Source: JAZBPO01 sp036351675
GTDB taxonomy: Bacteria > Pseudomonadota > Gammaproteobacteria > Pseudomonadales > Azotimanducaceae
Direction of reading: 5' to 3'
DNA: 8,275 nt
Assembly: GCA_036351675.1 (NCBI GenBank)
Contig: JAZBPO010000328.1
Location: forward strand, 1-8,275
Shown in pieces: positions 1 to 5,940 of this stretch; within the stretch, counting starts at the first letter, position 1, and each line of letters starts with the position of its first letter. The position numbers were made by a program, and so were the translations under genes. Below the pieces are notes generated by a model that worked only from the letters and a program-made list of their open reading frames with translations, did not search any database and was not told where the DNA came from.

Positions 1-788
1 CAACCGAGCGCGTCGTGGACGGCGGCAGCGAGCGCTGCCGAGCCACGGGCGTAGGTGAACACGGAGATCGTCACGCGGAGCAGATTCGCGGCGATCGCGG
101 CCGTCGCCGCCACGCCCAGTGCGATCGCCCGCAGCGCCAGACCGCGGGCATCCCAGGGCCGCGGCACCAGCGCGAGTGCGACCCAGCAGGCCAGGAGCGT
201 CGGCCAGAGGAGGGCGAAGCCGCTGCAGCCTTCCTCGATCCGGACCGGCGTGCCGGCCAGCACGACGACGAGACCGTCCCGTGCGACCTCGAAGCCGGCG
301 AGCAGGGCCACCATCTCGACGGCTCGAGCCTCTGCGTAGCGGAGGGGAACGGCGACGTGCTCGACGAGCATGCCGGGCAGAGGCAGCGCGAAGAGCAGGG
401 CGCACCAGGCCGGCAGCAGTACCCCGGGCGCGCGCGACGTCAGGAACAGGCTCGCGAGTGCAGGCGCGAAGAGCAGGGCGCCGGCCTGCTCGACGAAGCG
501 CCAGTCGGCGGCCAGGCCACCCCGGTGCAGGGCGAGCGCAGCGAGCACGAGCCACCAGCGTGTGCCGTCCGGGCGTGCGGCGCGCAACGCGTGCCGGCCG
601 CGCCAGAGCAGCCAGGCGCAGGCGGCGACGGCCAGAGCGGCGACGCCGTCGTCGTTACCGACCTGGACGGCGCGCAGGAACTGCTCGCCGACCCGCCGCC
701 AGCTCGAGGCGGTGGCGGAGACCGCCGCGATGGCGACCAGGGTGACGGGCAGGATCCCGGCCTGCCGCGCTCGCGTGCTCGCGCTCAT
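1..788 (-). CDS. Exosortase/archaeosortase family protein (C-terminus cut by window edge)
   Basis: Multi-pass inner-membrane cysteine transpeptidase/protease predicted to cleave, and probably transfer, proteins with a PEP-CTERM-like tail after Sec export. I read 262 codons from the ATG at 788. The three family motifs are visible: EEGCSGF with the catalytic Cys near residue 188, NLLRV with Arg near 238, and HDALG followed by TG at the edge (probably HDALGW) with His near 258. Hydrophobic segments recur throughout, for example around residues 45-62, 104-117, 122-139, 190-208 and 218-236. Exosortases usually run about 280-300 residues, so perhaps 20-40 are missing, unless an EpsI-type domain follows, as in some subtypes. 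The start is 3 bp after the stop of the DUF4114/PEP-CTERM-like gene, implying translational coupling. The motifs are direct observations and the pairing with that cargo is inference. I cannot assign an Xrt subtype. Confidence 0.9.
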   Translation of the reverse strand, partial: MSASTRARQAGILPVTLVAIAAVSATASSWRRVGEQFLRAVQVGNDDGVAALAVAACAWLLWRGRHALRAARPDGTRWWLVLAALALHRGGLAADWRFVEQAGALLFAPALASLFLTSRAPGVLLPAWCALLFALPLPGMLVEHVAVPLRYAEARAVEMVALLAGFEVARDGLVVVLAGTPVRIEEGCSGFALLWPTLLACWVALALVPRPWDARGLALRAIALGVAATAAIAANLLRVTISVFTYARGSAALAAAVHDALG

Positions 789-791
789 GGC

Positions 792-1688
792 TCAGGCGCG
801 GCATCGCAGACGTCGGTACAGGCCGAGGCCGAGGACACCGAGCACAGCCCAGGCCGTCGGTGGCAGCGGCGCGGCAGCGACGTTGGTCCGAACCGTGCTG
901 CCCGACGTGGTGCCGCTGCTCTCGATCATGCGCTGCACGTTCGTCACGCCGATATCGATGGCGATCACGAGGTCGTTGTAGTCCTCGTCGCCGCCGCCCC
1001 ACAGGTCCTCGATGCCCACGAGCAGGTAGGGGCTGCCGGGATCGGCGAGTGCCACGTAGTGCACGATGCCGTCGGAGTTGAGTGTCGGGTCCGTGTACCA
1101 GGTGTCCGAGCCGCCACTGGCGCCATTGGCGACCATGAAGAGATTCAGCTGCGTGTCGGCGTCGAAGGAGCCGAGGTCGACGAAGTCACCGGGTGCCAGG
1201 GGTGTGCTGCGAGCACGCTCGCTCGTCACTTCGCTGGTCGAGTACGCACTGGTCGAGGATGCATCGGGGAAGATCAGGGCAGCGTCCGTGCCGTCCTCCA
1301 CACCCGTCTCGACCGGCCCGGTGTAGAAGCCGAAGCTGTTGCGATAGCCCGCGCCCTCGGCGAGGAAGTAGACGCGTACCTCGGAGGGCACGCTGAGGTA
1401 GAGCGGGTTCGGATCGAGCGCGAAGTCGGTCACGTCGGCGACCGCGGAGCGCTCCGAAAGGTTCGCGTTCACGATCGACAGCAGCTCCGGCATGTCGTTC
1501 TCGAAGTAGCCGAGGGCAGCCTCGTCCGAACCCGCGAGTTCGACGGGCGCGACGGCGTCGAGGTCGTAGAGCGTGGATGCGCCGCTCTGGACCGGGGATA
1601 CGGTGCCCGCGAGGGCCGATGGCGCCAGCAGGAAGCAGCCAGAGGTGAGCACGAGGCGCAGGCCAGCGCCCGTTCCGGTTCTGGTCAT
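792..1688 (-). CDS. Secreted DUF4114 protein with VPLPA/PEP-CTERM-like sorting signal
   Basis: Surface or exported protein of 298 residues, function unknown. Residues 1-27 form a Sec signal peptide (basic n-region, hydrophobic core, probable cleavage ALA|G). The motif EGAGYRNSFGFYTG (111-124) and the acidic GIEDLWGGGDEDYNDLV (225-241) are hallmarks of DUF4114; the acidic loop looks suited to calcium binding, which is inference. A Ser/Thr/Gly-rich linker (about 257-268) leads to the tripartite tail: APLPPTAW (273-280), a short hydrophobic helix to about 291, then basic RRLR (292-295). This matches the PLPxxAW pattern of the VPLPA-CTERM variant of PEP-CTERM signals. The exosortase gene follows after 3 bp, so it is the likely processing enzyme. 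The ATG at 1688 has GGAG about 7 bases upstream. A candidate sigma-54 promoter lies just before it. An odd detail is a single Cys (296) in the tail. Confidence 0.9.
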   Translation of the reverse strand: MTRTGTGAGLRLVLTSGCFLLAPSALAGTVSPVQSGASTLYDLDAVAPVELAGSDEAALGYFENDMPELLSIVNANLSERSAVADVTDFALDPNPLYLSVPSEVRVYFLAEGAGYRNSFGFYTGPVETGVEDGTDAALIFPDASSTSAYSTSEVTSERARSTPLAPGDFVDLGSFDADTQLNLFMVANGASGGSDTWYTDPTLNSDGIVHYVALADPGSPYLLVGIEDLWGGGDEDYNDLVIAIDIGVTNVQRMIESSGTTSGSTVRTNVAAAPLPPTAWAVLGVLGLGLYRRLRCRA

Positions 1689-1740
1689 GAGTGACTCCGT
1701 CGCGCTGCTGCGCGATCGCCGATGGGATTGCGGCGACGGT

Positions 1741-1757
1741 TGCAGGGACGGGGCCAG
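1741..1757 (-). promoter_or_regulatory. Candidate sigma-54 (RpoN) -24/-12 promoter for the DUF4114-exosortase pair
   Basis: The minus strand reads CTGGCCCCGTCCCTGCA. Against the RpoN consensus YTGGCACGrNNNTTGCW it has the invariant GG and GC dinucleotides exactly 10 bases apart, and differs at only three of the specified positions. Initiation about 12 bases beyond the GC would give a leader of roughly 40 nt before the ATG at 1688, which is a sensible distance. PEP-CTERM genes in several proteobacteria are known to be controlled by RpoN with PrsK/PrsR, so the site fits the gene it precedes. The GC-rich background makes chance matches possible, and I see no convincing sigma-70 -35/-10 pair in the same gap. 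Confidence 0.45.
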
Positions 1758-1762
1758 CGGGA

Positions 1763-1800
1763 CGGGATCTCCCGGATTCCCGAAAACCTTCGTTCTTTCA
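1763..1800 (-). promoter_or_regulatory. Possible activator-binding region upstream of the -24 element
   Basis: This block directly upstream of the candidate -24/-12 promoter holds the small inverted repeat GGGA-TC-TCCC (about 1764-1773) with a further TTCCCG nearby. It also holds an A/T-richer patch, minus strand TGAAAGAACGAAGGTTTTC (1782-1800), the least GC-rich stretch in the gap. Such features could be an activator or bending-protein site, but no known consensus is matched. The position is closer to the promoter than most RpoN enhancer sites. Confidence 0.2.
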
Positions 1801-1864
1801 GAGCGTTGAGGTGGGTCGGGGCGGCGCTCGGAGCATGGCGACCGCCGATGGGACGCGCGCGTTC

Positions 1865-1897
1865 GCGCATCGCGTCGCAGGATGCGAAGCGATGCGC
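1865..1897 (-). terminator. Strong hairpin downstream of modC (terminator-like, no U-tract)
   Basis: GCGCATCGC (1865-1873) and GCGATGCGC (1889-1897) are a perfect 9-bp inverted repeat. Inside it, after one mismatch (1874/1888), TCGCA (1875-1879) pairs with TGCGA (1883-1887) around a 3-base loop. The hairpin begins 25 bases after the modC stop, where an end-of-operon structure is expected. Neither strand shows a T-run after it, so it is not a canonical intrinsic terminator. It could instead protect the mRNA 3' end or be a protein-binding palindrome. Confidence 0.45.
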
Positions 1898-1922
1898 CTG
1901 TCGCGTCGGCGCCTGCTCGGGA

Positions 1923-2996
1923 TCAGCGGTTCAGCGTCGTCGACTTCACCAGGGCCCAGAGCTCGTCCCCGGGCGCGATGCCGAGGCGCTGGGCGGATCG
2001 CCGCGTGATGCGCGCGAGGAGGGGCTGGCCGAGGCAGTCGAGTTCCACGTCGGCCCAGCTCTCGCCGGCCCAGCGGAGCGCCGTGACCTGCCCCTTCAGG
2101 ACGTTGTTGGCGCTGACGAGGGTCGGTTCTGCGCGGGCGAGGGTCACGTCCGTGGCGCGCACCCCGAGGCGCAGCTCGGCCCCGATGGCGAGATCGACGC
2201 GCTCCACGGTGAGCTGGCCACCGTCGCAGACGAGATCGGTCAGCCCGTAGTCCTCGTCATGGCTGGTCACGCGGGCCCGGATCACGGTGGTCGGCGCATC
2301 GAGGAGCTGCTCCGCGGCCTCGACGGAGGCGAGCGTGGCCTCGACGGGCCCGGCGCGCACCACGCGGCCCGCATCGACGACGACGACGTGATCGGCGAGG
2401 CGCGCGATCTCCTCCTGGCGGTGCGTGACGTAGAGCATGGCCACGCCGCGTTCGCTGCGCAGGCGCTCGAGAAGCGCCATGACCTCGTCGCGGCGCGGCG
2501 CGTCGAGGGCGGACAGCGGCTCGTCCAGGAGCAGCATGCGCGGGTTCGAGAGCAGCGCGCGGCCGAGGGCCACGCGCTGGGCCTCGCCGCCGGAGAGGCT
2601 CGCGGGCCGTCGCTTCAGCAGCTGCCCGATGCCGAGCAGCGCGACGAGCTCGTCGAAGGCGCCTTCGCTGGCGGGTTCCGGCTGGCGCGCGTGGCCGTAG
2701 AGCAGGTTGCCGCGGACGTCGAGGTGCGGGAACAGTCTTGGCGCCTGGAACACCACGCCGAAGCGCCGGTCACGGGCCGGTGTGGCGATGCCCGCCGCCG
2801 TGTCCAGCAGCACCTCGTCACCGAAGGCGATGCGCCCTGCCTTCGGCGTGATCAGTCCCGCCACGGCGGCGAGCAGCGTCGACTTGCCGGCCCCCGAGGG
2901 ACCGAAGAGTACGGTGACGCCGCCCTCCGGCGCCCGGAGCCGCGCCTCGAGGTGGAAGTCGCCGCGCCGGTGCGTGATGGCGACGGACAGGGTCAC
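1923..2996 (-). CDS. modC: Molybdate ABC transporter ATP-binding protein ModC
   Basis: Cytoplasmic ATPase that powers molybdate import through ModB. The 357-residue product has, in order: Walker A GPSGAGKST (32-40), the Q-loop VFQAPRLFPHL (82-92, Gln84), signature LSGGE (134-138), Walker B LLLDEP (155-160) and H-loop His192 in VTHRQEE. A C-terminal regulatory part follows from about residue 235. It includes the run GVRATDVTLA, then SANNVLKG (about 295-302) leading into a single Mop/TOBE oxyanion-binding domain to about residue 355. This layout is typical of ModC and separates it from sulfate or other ABC ATPases. Translation starts at GTG (2996), overlapping the modB stop by 4 bases (GTGA), so coupling with modB is expected. 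All catalytic motifs are intact. Tungstate may also be carried, as is usual for this family. Confidence 0.95.
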   Translation of the reverse strand: MTLSVAITHRRGDFHLEARLRAPEGGVTVLFGPSGAGKSTLLAAVAGLITPKAGRIAFGDEVLLDTAAGIATPARDRRFGVVFQAPRLFPHLDVRGNLLYGHARQPEPASEGAFDELVALLGIGQLLKRRPASLSGGEAQRVALGRALLSNPRMLLLDEPLSALDAPRRDEVMALLERLRSERGVAMLYVTHRQEEIARLADHVVVVDAGRVVRAGPVEATLASVEAAEQLLDAPTTVIRARVTSHDEDYGLTDLVCDGGQLTVERVDLAIGAELRLGVRATDVTLARAEPTLVSANNVLKGQVTALRWAGESWADVELDCLGQPLLARITRRSAQRLGIAPGDELWALVKSTTLNR

Positions 2997-3679
2997 GACG
3001 CGGTCATCCGGCGCAGCCGTCGCGCCGCGAGCTCCGAGCCGATCAGACCGGCGAGCGCGAGGGCGATGGAGAGGCCCGCGAGGCGCGCGGCCATGGCCTC
3101 GCCGTCCGGCGACTGCAGCGCCGTGTAGATCGCGAGCGGCAGCGTGCGGGTCTCGCCCGGGACGTTAGAGACGAAGGTGATGATGGCGCCGAACTCGCCG
3201 AGGCTCGCGGCGAAGGCAGTGATGGCCCCGGCGAGGACGCCAGGCAGGGCGAGCGGCAGCGTGATCGTCAGGAAACGATCGCGGGGTCCGGCCCCGAGGG
3301 TCTCGGCGACCTCGTGCAGCTGCGGGTCGATGGCCTCCATGGCGAGACGGATCGCGCGTACCTGGAACGGGAAGCTGATGATCGCGGCGGCGAGCGCGGC
3401 GCCGGACCAGTGGAACACCAGGCGCAGGCCGAACCAGTCGTTCAGCAGGCTGCCGAGGGGAGTCCGCGTGCCGAAGCTCAAGAGCAGGAGATAGCCGACC
3501 ACGACCGGCGGCAGGATCAGTGGTAGATGCACCAGACCGTCGAGGAGTACGCGGCCCGGGAAGTCACGCCGCGCGAGCAACCAGGCGACGGCGATGGCGA
3601 GGGGCAGGGCGCCGAGCACGGCGACCGTCGCCACGCGCAGGCTGAGGAGCAGGGCCTCGAGTTCGGCTGGCGTCGGCAC
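2993..3679 (-). CDS. modB: Molybdate ABC transporter permease ModB
   Basis: Inner-membrane permease of the ModABC importer, 228 residues, the normal family length. Hydrophobic segments lie near residues 10-35, 46-70, 92-104, 143-160 and 200-216, consistent with five or six membrane spans. The cytoplasmic EAA loop that docks on ModC is clear: EVAETLGAGPRDRF (123-136) followed by LTITLPLALPGVLAGAI. The LGEFGAIITFVSN stretch (160-172) is characteristic of ModB/CysT-type permeases. The start is GTG at 3679, 2 bp after the modA stop; GGGAAG six bases upstream, within the modA 3' end, is a good ribosome-binding site. The 3' end overlaps modC. The substrate call rests on the adjacent modA and on the ModC C-terminal domain. 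Confidence 0.94.
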   Translation of the reverse strand: MPTPAELEALLLSLRVATVAVLGALPLAIAVAWLLARRDFPGRVLLDGLVHLPLILPPVVVGYLLLLSFGTRTPLGSLLNDWFGLRLVFHWSGAALAAAIISFPFQVRAIRLAMEAIDPQLHEVAETLGAGPRDRFLTITLPLALPGVLAGAITAFAASLGEFGAIITFVSNVPGETRTLPLAIYTALQSPDGEAMAARLAGLSIALALAGLIGSELAARRLRRMTAS

Positions 3680-3681
3680 GG

Positions 3682-4434
3682 TCAGCTTCCCGACGGATCG
3701 GCGAAGCCGTGGCGGCGCCAGATGGCACGCGCCTCGGCCGAGGCGAGCCAGCCGAGGAGGGCGTCGGCGGCGCGGGGTTCGCGGGCGTCCGCGAGGCGCG
3801 CTGCCGGATAGACGATCGGCGGATGGCTGTTCGCCGGGAAGGCGCCCACGATGCGCACCCGGTCCGTGAGCGCCGCGTCGGTCTCGTAGACGATGCCGAG
3901 GGGGGCCTCGCCGCGGGCGACGAGGGCGAGGGCGCTGCGCACGTCGGCGGCATGGGCCGACCGCCGCGCGACGATCCCACCGAGCCCGAGCGTTTCGAGC
4001 GCTGCCGCGGCGTAGACGCCAGCGGGGACGTGCGCAGGATCACCGATCGCGACGCGTGCGCCCGCCGGCAGGGCCTGCAGCAGCGCGGCGACGTCGCCGG
4101 CACGGAGCGCGCTGTCCGCGGGCGCCACCAGCACCAGCCGGCCCCGGGCCAGGACCCGGCGGGATGCAGGGTCGAGCAGACCCGCCTGCTCCAGCCGATC
4201 CATCCAGGCGAGATTCGCGGACAGATAGAGATCGGCGGGAGCGCCCTGCTCGATCTGCCGCGCGAGCGTCGAGGAGGCGGCGAGAGACAGGCGGACCGGA
4301 TCGCCGCCGCGTGCGGACCAGGCGGCCGTCAGTTCTCCGAGCACGTCGGCGAGGCTCGCGGCCGCGAACACGGTGACGTCCGCGCGGGCCGGGGTGACGA
4401 CGAGCAGCATCAGGACGAGGACGAGGCGGCGCAT
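3682..4434 (-). CDS. modA: Molybdate ABC transporter periplasmic substrate-binding protein ModA
   Basis: Periplasmic protein that captures molybdate and delivers it to ModBC. The product is 250 residues with a signal peptide (MRRLVLVLMLLVVTPARA, cleavage near 18). Family landmarks are VFAAASLADVL (22-32), the AASSTLARQIEQGAPADLYLS segment (52-72), IGDPAHVPAGVYA (130-142) and IVYETDA (181-187). Ser27, Ser54/55 and Tyr183 fall where ModA ligand-binding residues lie; this is an alignment by eye. The reading frame stays open upstream to 4974, but that extension is Arg-rich and runs into the porin gene. The ATG at 4434 is chosen because it gives the signal peptide and has GGAA about 7 bases upstream. 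It is the first gene of the modABC cluster. Confidence 0.94.
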   Translation of the reverse strand: MRRLVLVLMLLVVTPARADVTVFAAASLADVLGELTAAWSARGGDPVRLSLAASSTLARQIEQGAPADLYLSANLAWMDRLEQAGLLDPASRRVLARGRLVLVAPADSALRAGDVAALLQALPAGARVAIGDPAHVPAGVYAAAALETLGLGGIVARRSAHAADVRSALALVARGEAPLGIVYETDAALTDRVRIVGAFPANSHPPIVYPAARLADAREPRAADALLGWLASAEARAIWRRHGFADPSGS

Positions 4435-4469
4435 GGAGCTTCCGTTTCCGTCGGCGCGGCGGCGGTTCG

Positions 4470-4528
4470 GGAGGGCAGCCGCAGCGCTGCCCGCCCTCCG
4501 CGGCCGTCGTGGGCGGACGCCGCGGAGG
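4470..4528 (-). promoter_or_regulatory. Tandem, mutually exclusive hairpins between the porin gene and modA
   Basis: CCTCCGCGG (4495-4503) pairs perfectly with CCGCGGAGG (4520-4528), extended by CGTC/GACG inside. This hairpin begins 7 bases after the porin stop. GGAGGGC (4470-4476) can instead pair with GCCCTCC (4493-4499), and GGGCAGC (4473-4479) with GCTGCCC (4486-4492). The central arm 4495-4499 is shared, so the two large pairings exclude each other. No U-tract follows. The 101-bp gap also has to hold any modA promoter; I see no sigma-70 boxes, no ModE-like palindrome and no molybdenum-cofactor riboswitch. Termination of the porin transcript is the simplest reading, and a switch is possible. 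Confidence 0.4.
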
Positions 4529-4535
4529 CGTTCAC

Positions 4536-5882
4536 TCAGAGGATGATACGCGTCGAGAACCAGATGTAGTTCACGGCATCGTCGCCCGGTGCGCCGGGCG
4601 CGCGGCGCGCGAAGCGTCCCTTGCGGTGGTGGATCCAGCCGGTCTCCACCTGCAGCGTCTCCTTGATCGCCCACCAGCGTATGCGTGTCTCGAACTGATC
4701 GCCGATCGCGTCGCCGCTCGCCCCGGAGGGATCGCGCAGGCCCGTCGCGTACCAGGCGTCCTCCGCGGCGGCGAGCCGTGCGTGGCGCAGGAGGGCGTGG
4801 GCCCGGACCCGCGGCAGCGGTCGGCCCTCGACGCGCAGCACGGCCGTGAAGAGATTGCGGCGGTTCAGCGAGGTCCAGATTCCCGAAGGCCCGTAGTCGC
4901 CGACGATCACCCCGAAGAGCGAATCGAAGGTGCCCGAGTCGCCGTCGGCCGGATCGTCGTCGCCGCTCGCCCACAGCAGTTCGAGGCTCGTCCTGGGAGC
5001 GGTGGGGCCCGGTCGCCAGCCGAGCTCGCCGAACAGCATGGCGGCGCGGTGATCCAGATCGTGCGTATCCGTCGCCGCCGCCGTGCCGCGCACCCTGCCG
5101 AACTGCAGCGTGATCTCGAGTTCCGCGTCGAGGCCGCCGTCCGGCGCCGTGCGACGCCAGCGGAGTCCCGGTGTCGTGATGCGCCGATTGCGGCCTGGCG
5201 TCTCCTTCGTGTCGTTCTCGTCCAGGTGGAAGGCATAGAGTTCGAGGCGATCACCGCCCGCGATCTCACGCTGCGCGAAGAGGCCCCAGAAACGCCGCTC
5301 GAAGCTGGTCTCGTCGAGCTGCACGTCGTCGTCTCCGACCCGGTCGCGCTCGTCCGGCCTGCGCGCGTCCGGTGAGTAGAGCAGGGCCTGGACCCGCCAG
5401 GCGCCGAGATCGCCGCGCCAGTCGATGCCCGTGAAGCCGTTGGTGGTCGCCCGATAGAGATTGCGTGCGACGAGACGGCGACTGCCGAGGTTCTGGGTCA
5501 GGCGACCGGCCCGGAGCGTGCCGCCGCCGAGGTCGACGGAGAGCCATGCGTTCACCGGTTCGAGGGCATTCACTTCGCCGGTGTTCAGTGGTGTCTCGGC
5601 GTCGTGGAGCCAGGCGCGGGCGTCCCAGAGCTCCAGCTGTGCACCGATCCGCAGCCCGTCGGCCGCGAACTGCTTCCCGAGGCGCAGCTCGGCGCGATTG
5701 TTGAAGATCCGGTCGTCGCCCGTCTGTCCCGGCCGCAGCGGGCCGTCGAGGTACTCGTAGCGGGTGTAGAGCGCGAAGCCCGTGGACGGCTCGAGCGGGG
5801 TCACGGCGTGCACCGGTCCCGTCAGTGCGGCGCACGCGGAAGCGATGGCGCCCAGGCGCGCCAGCGCACGGATCGACGACAT
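4536..5882 (-). CDS. Outer-membrane porin, alginate-export family-like
   Basis: Predicted outer-membrane beta-barrel of 448 residues. A signal peptide covers residues 1-26 (cleavage near VHA|VT). The rest alternates short amphipathic strands with acidic, Gly/Asp-rich turns. The segments FALYTRYEYLDGPLRPGQ (36-53), AELRLGKQF (64-72), LRAGRLTQNLGSRR (123-136) and GTFDSLFGVIVGDYGP (317-332) followed by SLNRRNL (338-344) resemble alginate-export-domain porins. Alginate itself is not implied, since no alginate genes are present. The frame is open upstream to 6005, but the ATG at 5882 is preferred because it is followed by a signal peptide, has GGGAG five bases upstream and avoids overlapping the RND gene. 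The chain ends in Leu rather than the usual terminal Phe or Trp of outer-membrane proteins. Its substrate is unknown. Confidence 0.8.
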   Translation of the reverse strand: MSSIRALARLGAIASACAALTGPVHAVTPLEPSTGFALYTRYEYLDGPLRPGQTGDDRIFNNRAELRLGKQFAADGLRIGAQLELWDARAWLHDAETPLNTGEVNALEPVNAWLSVDLGGGTLRAGRLTQNLGSRRLVARNLYRATTNGFTGIDWRGDLGAWRVQALLYSPDARRPDERDRVGDDDVQLDETSFERRFWGLFAQREIAGGDRLELYAFHLDENDTKETPGRNRRITTPGLRWRRTAPDGGLDAELEITLQFGRVRGTAAATDTHDLDHRAAMLFGELGWRPGPTAPRTSLELLWASGDDDPADGDSGTFDSLFGVIVGDYGPSGIWTSLNRRNLFTAVLRVEGRPLPRVRAHALLRHARLAAAEDAWYATGLRDPSGASGDAIGDQFETRIRWWAIKETLQVETGWIHHRKGRFARRAPGAPGDDAVNYIWFSTRIIL

Positions 5883-5902
5883 GCGACTCCCCCGATGGAA
5901 CG

Positions 5903-5928
5903 CCCGGCGCGCCCCCCGACGCGCCGGG
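5903..5928 (-). terminator. GC-rich hairpin between the RND gene and the porin gene
   Basis: CCCGGCGCG (5903-5911) and CGCGCCGGG (5920-5928) form a perfect 9-bp stem with an 8-base loop. It starts 12 bases after the RND stop and ends about 10 bases before the porin ribosome-binding site. No U-run follows, so it may be a weak or Rho-assisted terminator, or a processing site that allows different expression of two cotranscribed genes. The 58-bp gap shows no clear promoter. Confidence 0.4.
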
Positions 5929-5940
5929 ATGGTGCGTGCT

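Noticed and set aside
1626..1646. Possible lipobox (LTSGC) in the DUF4114 signal peptide
   Set aside because: The -3 position is Thr rather than Leu/Val/Ile, and a better signal peptidase I site (ALA|G) follows nine residues later.
15..1694. Long plus-strand open frame of 559 codons
   Set aside because: It lies antisense to the exosortase and DUF4114 genes, its product is Arg/Gly/Ala-rich with no recognisable domain, and high GC makes such stop-free frames common. The minus strand has clear motifs.
1685..1870. 61-codon minus-strand frame whose stop overlaps the DUF4114 start (ATGA)
   Set aside because: The overlap looks operon-like, but the product is Arg/Pro-rich, no ribosome-binding site precedes the ATG, which falls within the hairpin, and the frame covers the candidate promoter.
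1722..3128. Long plus-strand open frame of 468 codons
   Set aside because: It is antisense to modC and the intergenic gap, has biased composition and no domain, and is explained by the GC-rich codon usage of modC.
4435..4535. ModE operator or molybdenum-cofactor riboswitch before modA
   Set aside because: No A/T-rich ModE-like palindrome is present in this very GC-rich gap, and I could not recognise the conserved core of the riboswitch.
4435..4974. 5' extension of the modA frame
   Set aside because: It would overlap the porin coding sequence, its translation is low-complexity and Arg-rich, and the internal ATG at 4434 gives a normal signal peptide and ribosome-binding site.
4536..5882. Porin as the outer-membrane channel of the RND pump
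   Set aside because: It has the strand pattern of an alginate-export-type barrel and lacks the long helical hairpins and repeats of TolC/OprM proteins.
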